From assembly GCF_022758885.1 (NCBI RefSeq), contig NZ_JALEBH010000002.1, positions 310,001 to 374,000 of the forward strand: DNA of 64,000 bases, written 5' to 3'. Of the stretch, positions 56,696-64,000 are shown one piece after another. This stretch comes from Sphingobium sp. BYY-5. Lineage in GTDB: Bacteria > Pseudomonadota > Alphaproteobacteria > Sphingomonadales > Sphingomonadaceae. Under the pieces are notes generated by a model. The model saw nothing but the letters and a program-made list of their open reading frames with translations. It searched no databases and was not told the DNA's origin. Each line of letters starts with the position of its first letter. The first letter of the stretch is position 1. Both the position numbers and the translations under genes were made by a program.

Positions 56696-57031
56696 ATGCG
56701 ATTTATGCCGGTAACTATCATGGCGAGCCTGGCGCTTGCATCCTGCGGCAGTCCTGAAACCGCCGAAAAAGCCGGTGCCAAGAATGAGGCCAATGCGAGC
56801 GGCGTCGATTATGCCGCTGCGGTCGCCGCCCTGCCACCGGGCCAGCGCAACGGCGTCTTCTTTCGCGCGGTGCGGGACGCGGGCCTGCCCTGTCAGAAAA
56901 TCGTTTCGGCCGAGCTTTTGAAAACCAAGGTCAGCAATGGCGAATGGAAGGTCCAGTGCGACAATGGCGATGCGCACCTGATCTCCATCGCGCATGATGG
57001 ACAGGCGATCGTCACCAGCCGGTCGGACTGA
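56696..57031 (+). CDS. Small lipoprotein of unknown function
   Basis: A protein of about 111 aa. With the ATG at 56696 it begins MRFMPVTIMASLALASC, a lipoprotein signal with Cys17 in the lipobox. The mature part (YAAAVAALPPGQRNGVFFRAVRDAG, CQKIVSAE, GEWKVQCDNGDAHLISI) has two Cys residues that could pair and resembles short conserved sphingomonad proteins without known role. Starts further upstream (from 56615) would bury the signal. It follows the metalloprotease on the same strand and may be co-transcribed. Confidence 0.7.
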   Translation: MRFMPVTIMASLALASCGSPETAEKAGAKNEANASGVDYAAAVAALPPGQRNGVFFRAVRDAGLPCQKIVSAELLKTKVSNGEWKVQCDNGDAHLISIAHDGQAIVTSRSD

Positions 57032-57076
57032 GCCGTTCGACTTCGGCCGCCAGTGATCTGCGACGCATCCTGGGCC

Positions 57077-57913
57077 TTATTTCAACTGGCAAATGTCGAG
57101 GACATCCATGTCCTCATAGTCGAGATTTTCGCCGGCCATGGCCCAGATGAAACTGTAGTTCCTCGTCCCTGCCCCCATATGCACCGACCAGGGCGGCGAA
57201 ATGACGACATCCTCATTCTCCATCACGATATGGCGTAGCACATCTGGCTGTCCCATATAATGGAATATCCGATCATCATCCTCCAGGTCGAAATAGAGAT
57301 AGATTTCGGAGCGGCGTTCATGGACATGGGGCGGCATGGTGTTCCAGACGCTGCCCGGTTCCAGGCGCGTCAGGCCCATGCAGAGCGAAGCGCTTTGACA
57401 AGTATGCGGCAGGATCAACTGGTAGATGGTGCGTTCGTTCGACGTCTCGATGCTGCCCCGCTGCATCCTGTTGGCGTCGGCGAGACCCATTTTGCGTAGC
57501 GGGAAGGCTGCGTGCGCCGGCACGCTGAGCAGATAGAAGCGCGCACCCTCTCCCGCGAAGGAGACATCCCTCGATCCCATCGGCACATAGAGCGCTTCAT
57601 ATTTGGCAAGCGAAACGGATTCTCCATCCACTATCACCTGCCCCTCGCCCACACCGATGTTGATGACACCCAGTTCGCGCCGTTCCAGCAGAGGATGCCC
57701 GGCGGCGCTTTCAGGTTCGGTCTGCAGCGGCAATGCAAGCGGCGTCGAACCCGGCACCGCACCACCGATGATGAACCGTTCTCCATGCGAGTAGGTCAGC
57801 ACAATCTCACCCGACCGAAACAGGCCCGACACCAGATGACGATGGCGCAGCGCATCATTGCTGGCACCGTCCATCATGTCGGGATGCGCGGCATAATAGA
57901 TTTTCTCGAACAC
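57077..57913 (-). CDS. kduI: 5-dehydro-4-deoxy-D-glucuronate isomerase
   Basis: This cupin isomerase of 278 aa converts 5-keto-4-deoxyuronate, from unsaturated galacturonate, to 2,5-diketo-3-deoxygluconate. With the GTG at 57913 as start, the metal ligands His196, His198, Glu203 ([10 protein letters not shown]) and His245 (WSVHMGAG) fall exactly at the E. coli KduI numbers. GGAG lies 8 bases upstream of the GTG, so I prefer it to the TTG at 57916. Further signatures are IGGAVPG and YYAAHPD. It follows the GH105 gene by 17 bases; the two enzymes act in sequence. No kduD partner is in the window. Confidence 0.96.
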   Translation of the reverse strand: MFEKIYYAAHPDMMDGASNDALRHRHLVSGLFRSGEIVLTYSHGERFIIGGAVPGSTPLALPLQTEPESAAGHPLLERRELGVINIGVGEGQVIVDGESVSLAKYEALYVPMGSRDVSFAGEGARFYLLSVPAHAAFPLRKMGLADANRMQRGSIETSNERTIYQLILPHTCQSASLCMGLTRLEPGSVWNTMPPHVHERRSEIYLYFDLEDDDRIFHYMGQPDVLRHIVMENEDVVISPPWSVHMGAGTRNYSFIWAMAGENLDYEDMDVLDICQLK

Positions 57914-57930
57914 CAACTCTTCTCCGTCTG

Positions 57931-59076
57931 TCAGCGGGGCTGGTCGTCGAGAGCCGCGACGGCCGTGGCGGCGAGCAGGAAAGCGCCAACGCCGAAATAT
58001 TGCGTGTCGTTGGCGGCGACCTTGTCGGGTCGGTCGCCCACCTGCTGGACCCAGCCTAACCGACCATCAGGCTGGATCGCCTTTTGCAGCGCGGCCCACC
58101 CCTTGCGCACCACCGGCTCATACTCCGCGCGCGGCAGCAGGCCAGCCTTGATGCCCCAGGCAAGGCCATAGGTGTAGAAGGCCGTGCCGCTGGTTTCCGG
58201 CGGCGCATTTTCCGGCGCCAGCAGCGAGGGCGCCCAATAGCCGTCGGACTTCTGCAACGCCTTGATCTTGACCGCCATGTCCTTGAACAGCGCTTCCATC
58301 CGCGTGCGGTCGGAACTGCCGCTGTCGAGCAGCGGGATCACCCGCGCCATGCCACCGAAGACCCAGCCATTGCCCCGGCTCCAGAACTGCTTGCGCCTCT
58401 TGTCGTCGCGCCGTTCGAAAAACCGGCTGTCACGATAATAAAGATGTTCGGCCGGATCATAGAGAAAGTCGGTGGTGGCCCAGAATTCCTTCATCGCGAA
58501 GGTCAGGTAGCGATTGTCCCCCGTCTGCCGCGACAGTTCGACAAAGGCGGGCGGCGCCATGAACAGCGCGTCGCACCAGCACCAGCGCGTCAGGCACTCC
58601 GTCGCGCCATAGCCCTCTGGCGGGATAGCAAAGGCCAGCGTCGTCACCGCCGGCTTGTCGACCACCGTGTCGAACGCCGCTCTGGTCGGACCCAGCGCCT
58701 GTGTGCCCGCACCATGGCTCGCCGCCCAGATATAGGCCTGGGCGATCGCCTGATCGTCCGCAAAATAAACCTTGTCGCCCGGCCGCCAGCCATTGCTCCG
58801 TCCCATGGCGAGGATGGCGTCCTTGATCCGCGGCGGCGCACCGGCATCGGCGAGCGCGGTCATGCCCACCCAGAAAACCGCCTGCTCCCAGCCACGCGTC
58901 TTGCGCGTCTCGTCGGTCGCGCTGGGGATATGCGACAGGTCGTCAAGGCGGGCGAGTTGCCAGTCCGCAAGCTTGACCGCCGCCTCAATGGGCGCCCTGG
59001 ACGGCTGGGCGGCCTGAACCGGGGCAGAAACGGTAGCGCAGACCAGTGCGACGGAAGCGAAGGGACGGAAAGTCAC
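57931..59076 (-). CDS. Unsaturated rhamnogalacturonyl hydrolase, GH105 family
   Basis: A protein of about 381 aa with a signal peptide when started at the GTG at 59076 ([21 protein letters not shown]); AGGAG lies about 10 bases upstream. The frame is open to a TTG at 59121, but that falls in the T-run of the preceding terminator. The (alpha/alpha)6-barrel signatures are [30 protein letters not shown] with an Asp typical of the catalytic pair, [17 protein letters not shown] and [19 protein letters not shown]105 enzymes such as YteR remove the unsaturated uronic acid from the non-reducing end of lyase products, using vinyl-ether hydration. It sits between kduI and a carbohydrate TBDR. Confidence 0.9.
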   Translation of the reverse strand: MTFRPFASVALVCATVSAPVQAAQPSRAPIEAAVKLADWQLARLDDLSHIPSATDETRKTRGWEQAVFWVGMTALADAGAPPRIKDAILAMGRSNGWRPGDKVYFADDQAIAQAYIWAASHGAGTQALGPTRAAFDTVVDKPAVTTLAFAIPPEGYGATECLTRWCWCDALFMAPPAFVELSRQTGDNRYLTFAMKEFWATTDFLYDPAEHLYYRDSRFFERRDDKRRKQFWSRGNGWVFGGMARVIPLLDSGSSDRTRMEALFKDMAVKIKALQKSDGYWAPSLLAPENAPPETSGTAFYTYGLAWGIKAGLLPRAEYEPVVRKGWAALQKAIQPDGRLGWVQQVGDRPDKVAANDTQYFGVGAFLLAATAVAALDDQPR

Positions 59077-59115
59077 GATAGACGCGCTCCTGGCGTTGAG
59101 AGAGGGAGTATCTTG

Positions 59116-59155
59116 AACCAAAAATAGGCGTCCGACCGTGCAGCAGCCGGACGCC
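59116..59155 (-). terminator. Rho-independent terminator after the pectin TBDR
   Basis: GGCGTCCG (59127-59134) and CGGACGCC (59148-59155) form an 8-base stem with a 13-base loop. On the minus strand it is followed directly by TATTTTTGG. It lies 12 bases after the TBDR stop and before the GH105 start, so it would lower or uncouple expression of GH105-kduI relative to the receptor. Confidence 0.72.
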
Positions 59156-59166
59156 CAAGGGGAGAG

Positions 59167-62037
59167 CTAGAATTTACCACGAATGCCGAAAGACAGGGTT
59201 CGGCCATTGAAGAAGCTGTTGTCGCGCCGCGACTTGCCATTGCCCTTCGGACCGTCCGGATCCTCATAATAGATATAGCTGTTGACGTTGGTGATGTTCA
59301 GAGCATCCACGCGCAACTCTATCATATCGTTGATCTTGTAGCTCATGGTAGCATCCAGGAATCCTTGAGAGGAATTATAAGGAATCTGGTCGTTGCCATT
59401 GTTGATATTGGTGATACCGCTGCGCGCACGATAATTATAGGAACCGCGCAGGGCGAACGGCCCTTTCTCATAATAGCCGGTCAGGCTGTAGGATGTCTTG
59501 GGCACCAGCGCGACCGAGACGCTGGTTCCATCGCTGGTCACGAAATCATTGCCCTCCGTGAAGACCTTCGTGAAGCTGGCGATCGCGCCCAGTCCGTCAA
59601 AAGGCGCGGGCAGGAAATTGAAGGATTGCTGATAGGCAAATTCCAGCCCCTTCAGCTTGATCGTCCCCTGGTTGATATAGCTGGTCCGACGCAGCAGGAA
59701 ATCGTCGGGGATGTTTCCATCCGGATAACCCAGCGCGATGGCGTTGAACGCGCTGTCGGGCAGGCCTGTCGATCCCAGCGTCACCAAATCGGTGATGGGG
59801 GTCGCCGTGCCCTTCAGTTTCTTATAGAAGCCGCCGACGCTCAGCAGGCCACCCTGGTTGAAATACCATTCCAGGCTGCCGTCGAACTGGGTCGCAACCT
59901 GCGGTCGCAGGTTCGGGTTGCCGACAGTGATGTCGCCGTTGAACACATTGGGAACCAATGTGCCCGAAGCGATATTCGCCAGCGCGGCGCGGGTGATGGT
60001 CTTGCCGCCCGAAGCGCGCGCCACCAGCTTGGGTGTAATATCGAACGCCAGGCTGGCCGATGGCAGCCAGTTATCATAGCCGCCCTTGCGGTTTTGCGGC
60101 GTGAAATTGCCGCCGCCGGCGCTGATATAATTGTCGATGATCGTCTTCGTGTCGGAATAGCGCAGACCGATATTGCCGCGCAGTTCATGTCCGCCAATAT
60201 CCGCCTTGGCATTGAGTTCGATCCAGGCCGACGTTACATGCTCTTCCGCCGTGAAGGCAGAGTTGAGGCGCACCGGCGCCGCAGCATTGGCGCCGTTGGC
60301 ATCGAGATATTTCATGACGAACGAACGTGGAAAAGTTGCAAATTGCGAAGGAAATCCAGCATTTCCGCCATTTTCCAGCGCCCCATATTGGACATAGGGG
60401 TTCATGTAGGAATAAACGTCGATCCCCGCGAGCTTGGCTGCCCCAATACTGCTGCCATCCTGTAGTGAGATGCTCTTGGTCGTTTCCACCCGGCTGCCGC
60501 CGGCCAGTGCAGACCATTCGACCCCGCCCCATTCGCCACCATCCCAATCCAACTGGATGCGTCCCGTTTTCTGCTTGTCGATCTCGCGGTTAAGCGCAAA
60601 GCCAAGTGCGGGATCGGCATAGACGCGCGGATTGGTCGCATCGACCGGCGTGGTGATCGTCGGATAGGTGACGTTGCCGGTCGGATCGAAGGTCGCCTCA
60701 ACCGCATAGAGGTTCGATACGATCCGGTTAGCGGTATAGCGCGCATTGCTCTTGCTGGCGTTGAGCTGGGCAGACAGCTTCAAACTGTCAGTCAGGTCAT
60801 AAACACCCCGGATGATGCCATAGGTGAATTTGGTCCGCGCATTGCGGAAGAAATTCTCGTTGATGAAGCTGGCATTGGCGAAGGTGCCATATAGATTATT
60901 ATATTGGTCAATCGATACATTGACCGGAACCAGCCCTGAATTGGTGCCACGCCCCGGCAGGGATGTCGTCCCCGGCACGGTGCGTGAATTGCGCACCGCG
61001 ACGCCGTAGGTAAACTCGTCGGCCTGATCCTTGAGGTCGGCATAAATACCGTCCACGCTGATCTCCAGCCTATCGCTCTTATATTGGAGCGATCCCACCA
61101 TGCCGAGCCGTTCACGCTCATTATTGGACGAAAAGACGCGGAAGAAGCGCGGCAGATAGGCGTTCGCCACCTGATCCTGGGCCAGGCTGCCCAGATTGGC
61201 GCGCGGATCGTTGAAATCCAGTGCGAAATTGAACGGACCCGTCGTGTTCGGCGCAGGCGCCGGCGTGGCATAGGCCTGCGAAGCCAGAGCGGAACTATTA
61301 TAGCCGCCAGTCGACTGGAAACCGGACCGTTCATTGATGCTGCGCGCATAGGCGATGCCGAAGAGCGCACCGAAGTTGCCCCAGGTGTCGCTCAGCATGA
61401 GCGAACCGCGGGGCGTCCATTCCTTAGACTGGGTGTTGTAATTGGCGGAACCGGCATAGCGGATGACCCGGCCCTGGCTGTCGAACGGACGCGGCGTCTG
61501 CAGGTCGATATTACCGCCAATGCCGCCCTCCTCCAGGTTCGCTAGCGGTGATTTGTAGATGTCGACCCGGCCGAACAGTTCGGACGGGAAAACGTCGAAA
61601 TTGAAGTCACGGGTCGATGTTCCGACATTCTGCGACGATGTGGTACGGACGGGTGCGCCATTGATGGTCGTCACCGAATATTGCGATCCAAGGCCACGGA
61701 TACTGATACGCTGGCCTTCATTGCTGGCGCCGTCGCGGCTCAGGAAAACGCCGGGGATACGCTGAAGCGATTCCGCCACATTCTGTTCAGGAAATTTGCC
61801 GATATCCTCAGCCACGATGGAATCGCGCACGCCCACAGCCTCGCGCTTCAGGTCGATGCCTTTTTGCAGGCTGCTGCGAAAGCCGGTGACGACAATATCG
61901 GCGGCGCTTGCCTCTTGCGGAGCGGTCGCCTGCGGCTGACCGTCGGCCCCACCGGTTTGAGCCAATACGGGCGCACAGGCCGCCGCGATCGCCATCGCGC
62001 TCACACCAACTGCGGCAGTTTGAACCCACCTTTTCAT
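59167..62037 (-). CDS. TonB-dependent receptor, carbohydrate type (TonB-Xanth-Caul family)
   Basis: This 956-aa receptor has a signal peptide ending APVLAQ (about residue 27). The plug closely parallels that of the receptor at 35496-38171: VVTGFRSSLQKGIDLKREA, DSIVAEDIGKFPEQNVAESL, QRIPGVFLSR, IRGLGSQYSVTTINGAPV and LEEGGIGGNIDLQTPRPFD. The barrel ends NGRTLSFGIRGKF. The start at 62037 has a GGAGGGAGG site; an ATG at 62052 is the other option. It probably imports pectic oligosaccharides for GH105 and KduI downstream. Its promoter carries an operator overlapping the -10 element. Confidence 0.94.
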   Translation of the reverse strand: MKRWVQTAAVGVSAMAIAAACAPVLAQTGGADGQPQATAPQEASAADIVVTGFRSSLQKGIDLKREAVGVRDSIVAEDIGKFPEQNVAESLQRIPGVFLSRDGASNEGQRISIRGLGSQYSVTTINGAPVRTTSSQNVGTSTRDFNFDVFPSELFGRVDIYKSPLANLEEGGIGGNIDLQTPRPFDSQGRVIRYAGSANYNTQSKEWTPRGSLMLSDTWGNFGALFGIAYARSINERSGFQSTGGYNSSALASQAYATPAPAPNTTGPFNFALDFNDPRANLGSLAQDQVANAYLPRFFRVFSSNNERERLGMVGSLQYKSDRLEISVDGIYADLKDQADEFTYGVAVRNSRTVPGTTSLPGRGTNSGLVPVNVSIDQYNNLYGTFANASFINENFFRNARTKFTYGIIRGVYDLTDSLKLSAQLNASKSNARYTANRIVSNLYAVEATFDPTGNVTYPTITTPVDATNPRVYADPALGFALNREIDKQKTGRIQLDWDGGEWGGVEWSALAGGSRVETTKSISLQDGSSIGAAKLAGIDVYSYMNPYVQYGALENGGNAGFPSQFATFPRSFVMKYLDANGANAAAPVRLNSAFTAEEHVTSAWIELNAKADIGGHELRGNIGLRYSDTKTIIDNYISAGGGNFTPQNRKGGYDNWLPSASLAFDITPKLVARASGGKTITRAALANIASGTLVPNVFNGDITVGNPNLRPQVATQFDGSLEWYFNQGGLLSVGGFYKKLKGTATPITDLVTLGSTGLPDSAFNAIALGYPDGNIPDDFLLRRTSYINQGTIKLKGLEFAYQQSFNFLPAPFDGLGAIASFTKVFTEGNDFVTSDGTSVSVALVPKTSYSLTGYYEKGPFALRGSYNYRARSGITNINNGNDQIPYNSSQGFLDATMSYKINDMIELRVDALNITNVNSYIYYEDPDGPKGNGKSRRDNSFFNGRTLSFGIRGKF

Positions 62038-62076
62038 ACATCCTCCCTCCATGCACGATTTGTGTCACGTAAAGAG

Positions 62077-62106
62077 AGTTATCATATAACTTTTCGAGAC
62101 TGTCAA
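62077..62106 (-). promoter_or_regulatory. Promoter with operator AGTTATCATATAACT over the -10
   Basis: On the minus strand TTGACA (62106-62101) and GATAAC (62083-62078) are separated by exactly 17 bases, about 40 bases before the TBDR start. The dyad AGTTAT-CAT-ATAACT (62077-62091) covers the -10 element, the classic place for a repressor site. The TTATCATATAA core recurs at 62945-62955. The neighbouring GntR protein is the likely ligand-controlled repressor. Confidence 0.65.
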
Positions 62107-62124
62107 TTGTCTGACTTTTCGGGG

Positions 62125-62850
62125 TCAACCAGGCATATCCGCCTCTGCTATGGCTTCGCTCAGCTCGGAATGGCGATGCAAACTCTCCAGCATATGGGCG
62201 CGCGCTGCCCCGCGCGCTTTCTCGATGTCCATCCGGATGATGGCGTCCAGCACCGCTTCATGTTCGTCCCGCACCTTGTCCGCATAGGCATGGTGCGCGT
62301 CATCGGACTGGTCACGCAGATAGAGGCTGCGCGGCGGCACCAGGCGGACACCGAGGAAATCGATGAAGCGCGCGAAATAATCATTCCGCGTCGCCCGCGC
62401 GATCGCCAGGTGGAATTGACTGTCCGCTACCGCAGAGGCAGCCGGATCATCGCTAACGTCCCGCATCTGCCGCAGGGCCGCGCGCATTGCGCCAATATCC
62501 TCCTGCGTACGGCGGGCCGCCGCCAGTCCGGCCATCTCCGTCTCGATCGCCAGACGCATTTCCAGCAGCTTGATGACGTCGGACAGCTCGGACAATTCTT
62601 CCCGCGTGACCTGAAACGCACGATAACGCGCATTTTCCGATACATAGACACCCGATCCCTGACGCGCCACGGCGAAGCCCTGCGCCTCCAGCCGCGCCAC
62701 AGCCTCTCGCACGACGGTACGGCTCACCTCCTCCTCTTCGGCGATATCCTTTTGCGAAGGCAATTTTGACCCGGCCGGAATGTCGCCCGAAACGATACGC
62801 GCTTCGAGCTTGGAGTAGAGAATGTCCGCGAGGGAGACGGCTTTGGCCAT
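62125..62850 (-). CDS. GntR/FadR family transcriptional regulator
   Basis: A protein of about 241 aa with a GntR winged helix at residues 5-70 (LEARIVSGDIPAGSKLPSQKDIA, VSRTVVREAVARLEAQGFAVARQGSGVYV) and an FCD all-helical effector domain (about 85-230; RLAIETEMAGLAAARR, FHLAIARATRN, DEHEAVLDAI). FCD regulators of sugar-acid pathways (UxuR, ExuR, LldR types) bind small carboxylates. Given the KduI/GH105 context, galacturonate or a KDG-like acid is the likely effector. The start is uncertain: 62850 (MAKAVSLAD) fits family N-termini but lacks a ribosome site; 62886 and 62895 are alternatives. It sits between the pectin TBDR and the divergent DUF4861 gene. Confidence 0.9.
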   Translation of the reverse strand: MAKAVSLADILYSKLEARIVSGDIPAGSKLPSQKDIAEEEEVSRTVVREAVARLEAQGFAVARQGSGVYVSENARYRAFQVTREELSELSDVIKLLEMRLAIETEMAGLAAARRTQEDIGAMRAALRQMRDVSDDPAASAVADSQFHLAIARATRNDYFARFIDFLGVRLVPPRSLYLRDQSDDAHHAYADKVRDEHEAVLDAIIRMDIEKARGAARAHMLESLHRHSELSEAIAEADMPG

Positions 62851-62914
62851 GAAGGGAGACTTTCGTGAATCCGACAGAAACGACATTGCTGCCATGCGAA
62901 TCTAACGCAAGCCC

Positions 62915-62955
62915 TTGGCAAACGACAGATGCTAATTTATCATCTTATCATATAA
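62915..62955 (+). promoter_or_regulatory. Promoter of DUF4861 gene with TTATCATATAA operator
   Basis: TTGGCA (62915-62920) and TATCAT (62938-62943) are 17 bases apart, placing a transcription start near 62950. TTATCATATAA (62945-62955) covers that start, and a half copy TTATCAT overlaps the -10. The 11-base core is identical to that in the TBDR promoter at 62079-62089. The site also lies upstream of the divergent GntR gene, so autoregulation is possible. Confidence 0.6.
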
Positions 62956-62972
62956 ATATTGGGGATGCCTTT

Positions 62973-63908
62973 ATGGGTTGGCTTCTGCATAAAACTGCAT
63001 CGCGTTGCGGAATTGGTTTGATCGCCCTCCTCGCCGCGGCAAGTGCGCCGGCCCAGCCGCCCATGCCGGTGGACAAGCCCCTTCCCCCTCCACCGAGCAA
63101 GACCGCAGCGGCCGTCGCGCTGGTCGCCCCCTATCGCTATAACGACCTGCTCTGGGAGAATGACAAGACCGCCCATCGCATCTACGGCCATGCGCTGGAA
63201 GCGGCCGAGCCGCCATCGGGTTCAGGCATCGATAGCTGGGGCAAGAATGTCGCCTGGCCCTTCGCCGACCGGCAACTGCGATCAGGCGACCAGCATGGTT
63301 ATCATGGCGAGGGGCTGGACTTCTACAATGTCGGCACCGGGCGCGGCGCTGGAGGCCTGGGCATCTGGCAGGACAACAAGCTCTGGACTTCACGCAACTA
63401 TATCCGGTTCCACATCCTGCGATCGGGCGGCAAGGCGGCGGATTTCACTGTCGATTACGCGCCCTGGCCGGTGGATACCAGTCGCAAGGTTTGGGAATCG
63501 CGGCGCTTTACCCTGCCGCTCGGCACCCATTTCACCCGAATGATATCGACGCTGCAATCCGACAGTCCGGCGGCGCTGACCGTGGGCGTGGGCATCGGCA
63601 AGCGCACAACCGGATCACGCGACGGCGAGGTGACGGTCGATCGCGCTAAGGGCCTCATCAGTTGGTGGGGGCCGGAGGACGGCGATCATGGCCGCATGGC
63701 CATCGCCATCCGCGTCGATCCCGCCCGCATCATCGAGATACGGCAGGATTTCGACAATCATCTGATCCTGCTTATCGTCAAGCCGGGCGAACCCTTCGTC
63801 TATTATTCGGGCAGCGCCTGGAACCATGGGAAAGGGGGCTTCACCACGCGCGCCGCCTGGGACGCCTATGCCGCCCAACCCCTCGATTTCAGCCTGCCCA
63901 AGGAGTGA
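62973..63908 (+). CDS. DUF4861 family secreted protein
   Basis: A protein of about 311 aa with a signal peptide (LLHKTASRCGIGLIALLAAASAPAQ). The mature part is beta-rich: YNDLLWENDKTAHRIYGHAL near residue 55, then GSGIDSWGKNVAWPFADRQL, GEGLDFYNVGTGRGAGGLGIW, ISWWGPEDGDHG and GEPFVYYSGSAWNHGKGGF. This is the DUF4861 pattern, found in polysaccharide utilisation loci for pectin and related polymers. No enzyme activity is established to my knowledge; the fold may resemble carbohydrate-active beta-sandwich enzymes. The next gene starts 3 bases after the stop, so they form an operon. Confidence 0.82.
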   Translation: MGWLLHKTASRCGIGLIALLAAASAPAQPPMPVDKPLPPPPSKTAAAVALVAPYRYNDLLWENDKTAHRIYGHALEAAEPPSGSGIDSWGKNVAWPFADRQLRSGDQHGYHGEGLDFYNVGTGRGAGGLGIWQDNKLWTSRNYIRFHILRSGGKAADFTVDYAPWPVDTSRKVWESRRFTLPLGTHFTRMISTLQSDSPAALTVGVGIGKRTTGSRDGEVTVDRAKGLISWWGPEDGDHGRMAIAIRVDPARIIEIRQDFDNHLILLIVKPGEPFVYYSGSAWNHGKGGFTTRAAWDAYAAQPLDFSLPKE

Positions 63909-63910
63909 CA

Positions 63911-64000
63911 ATGCCAATCATGATGGATCGCCGCGCGATGCTGGCCGCCGCCGGGAGCAGCGCCTTGACGACCGCCCTGCCCGCCCTCGCGCAAGGACAA
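63911..64000 (+). CDS. Start of a Tat-exported protein, cut by the window end
   Basis: Only 30 codons are visible. They encode a twin-arginine signal: DRRAMLAAAGSSALTTALPA, followed by LAQGQ. AAGGAG overlaps the stop region of the DUF4861 gene and sits 6-7 bases before the ATG, so translation is likely coupled. ATGs at 63920 and 63923 are in-frame alternatives. The neighbourhood predicts a pectin- or uronate-related enzyme, but nothing in the visible sequence identifies it. Confidence 0.7.
   Translation, partial: MPIMMDRRAMLAAAGSSALTTALPALAQGQ

Overview
The window looks like a chromosomal segment of a sphingomonad alphaproteobacterium (Sphingobium/Sphingomonas/Novosphingobium type). The reasons are the high GC content with strong third-position GC, six TonB-dependent receptors (TBDRs) in 64 kb, many secreted amidohydrolases and peptidases, and two copies of an intergenic palindrome whose GTCATGCCGGACTTGATCC-like core is, from memory, common in sphingomonad genomes. 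This assignment is an inference. No rRNA, tRNA, CRISPR array, transposase or phage gene was seen.

Layout, left to right. 1-8.5 kb: the 3' end of a sigma-54 activator gene; a divergent LysR/aldo-keto reductase pair; a TBDR followed by a class V PLP enzyme; and an AraC regulator divergent from an Fsr-like MFS exporter. 8.5-11.8 kb: a CocE/NonD hydrolase and a YbjJ-like MFS protein. 11.8-18.6 kb: a tripartite RND efflux operon (adaptor, pump, outer-membrane factor) and a divergent soxR. Between them is a near-canonical SoxR promoter that points at the efflux operon, not at soxR. 18.7-26.0 kb: a complete five-step histidine utilisation cluster, hutIHGU on one strand and hutF-hutC on the other, with a candidate HutC operator in the divergent gap.

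26-30.4 kb: a TBDR with a secreted imidazolonepropionase-like amidohydrolase. 30.7-38.2 kb: a pectin/rhamnogalacturonan operon of a carbohydrate-type TBDR, a DUF6250/YesU-like protein, an exo-rhamnogalacturonan-lyase-like protein and a PL22 oligogalacturonide lyase. 38.5-40.8 kb: katG with a strong terminator. 40.8-46.7 kb: a beta-propeller/amidohydrolase fusion protein, then a DUF4198 protein with a siderophore-type TBDR. 47-54 kb: a TBDR with two tandem secreted M20 amidohydrolase paralogues and an Lrp/AsnC regulator. 54-57 kb: a metzincin-like protease and a small lipoprotein. 57-64 kb: a second pectin module of kduI, GH105, a carbohydrate-type TBDR, a FadR-type GntR regulator, a DUF4861 protein and the first 30 codons of a Tat-exported protein.

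The two pectin modules together suggest an almost complete route. Oligosaccharides enter the periplasm through the two TBDRs. They are cut by the exo-lyase, GH105 and PL22 enzymes, and 5-keto-4-deoxyuronate is isomerised by KduI. A shared TATCATAT-core dyad lies in front of both carbohydrate TBDRs and in the GntR/DUF4861 divergent gap. At two of the three places it overlaps a recognisable promoter, which makes the local GntR protein the leading candidate regulator.

The best leads for new biology are the SoxR-facing efflux promoter with its roughly 480-base dyad-rich leader, the nested MITE-like repeat family, the TATCATAT regulon, and the functions of DUF6250 and DUF4861 in pectin use.
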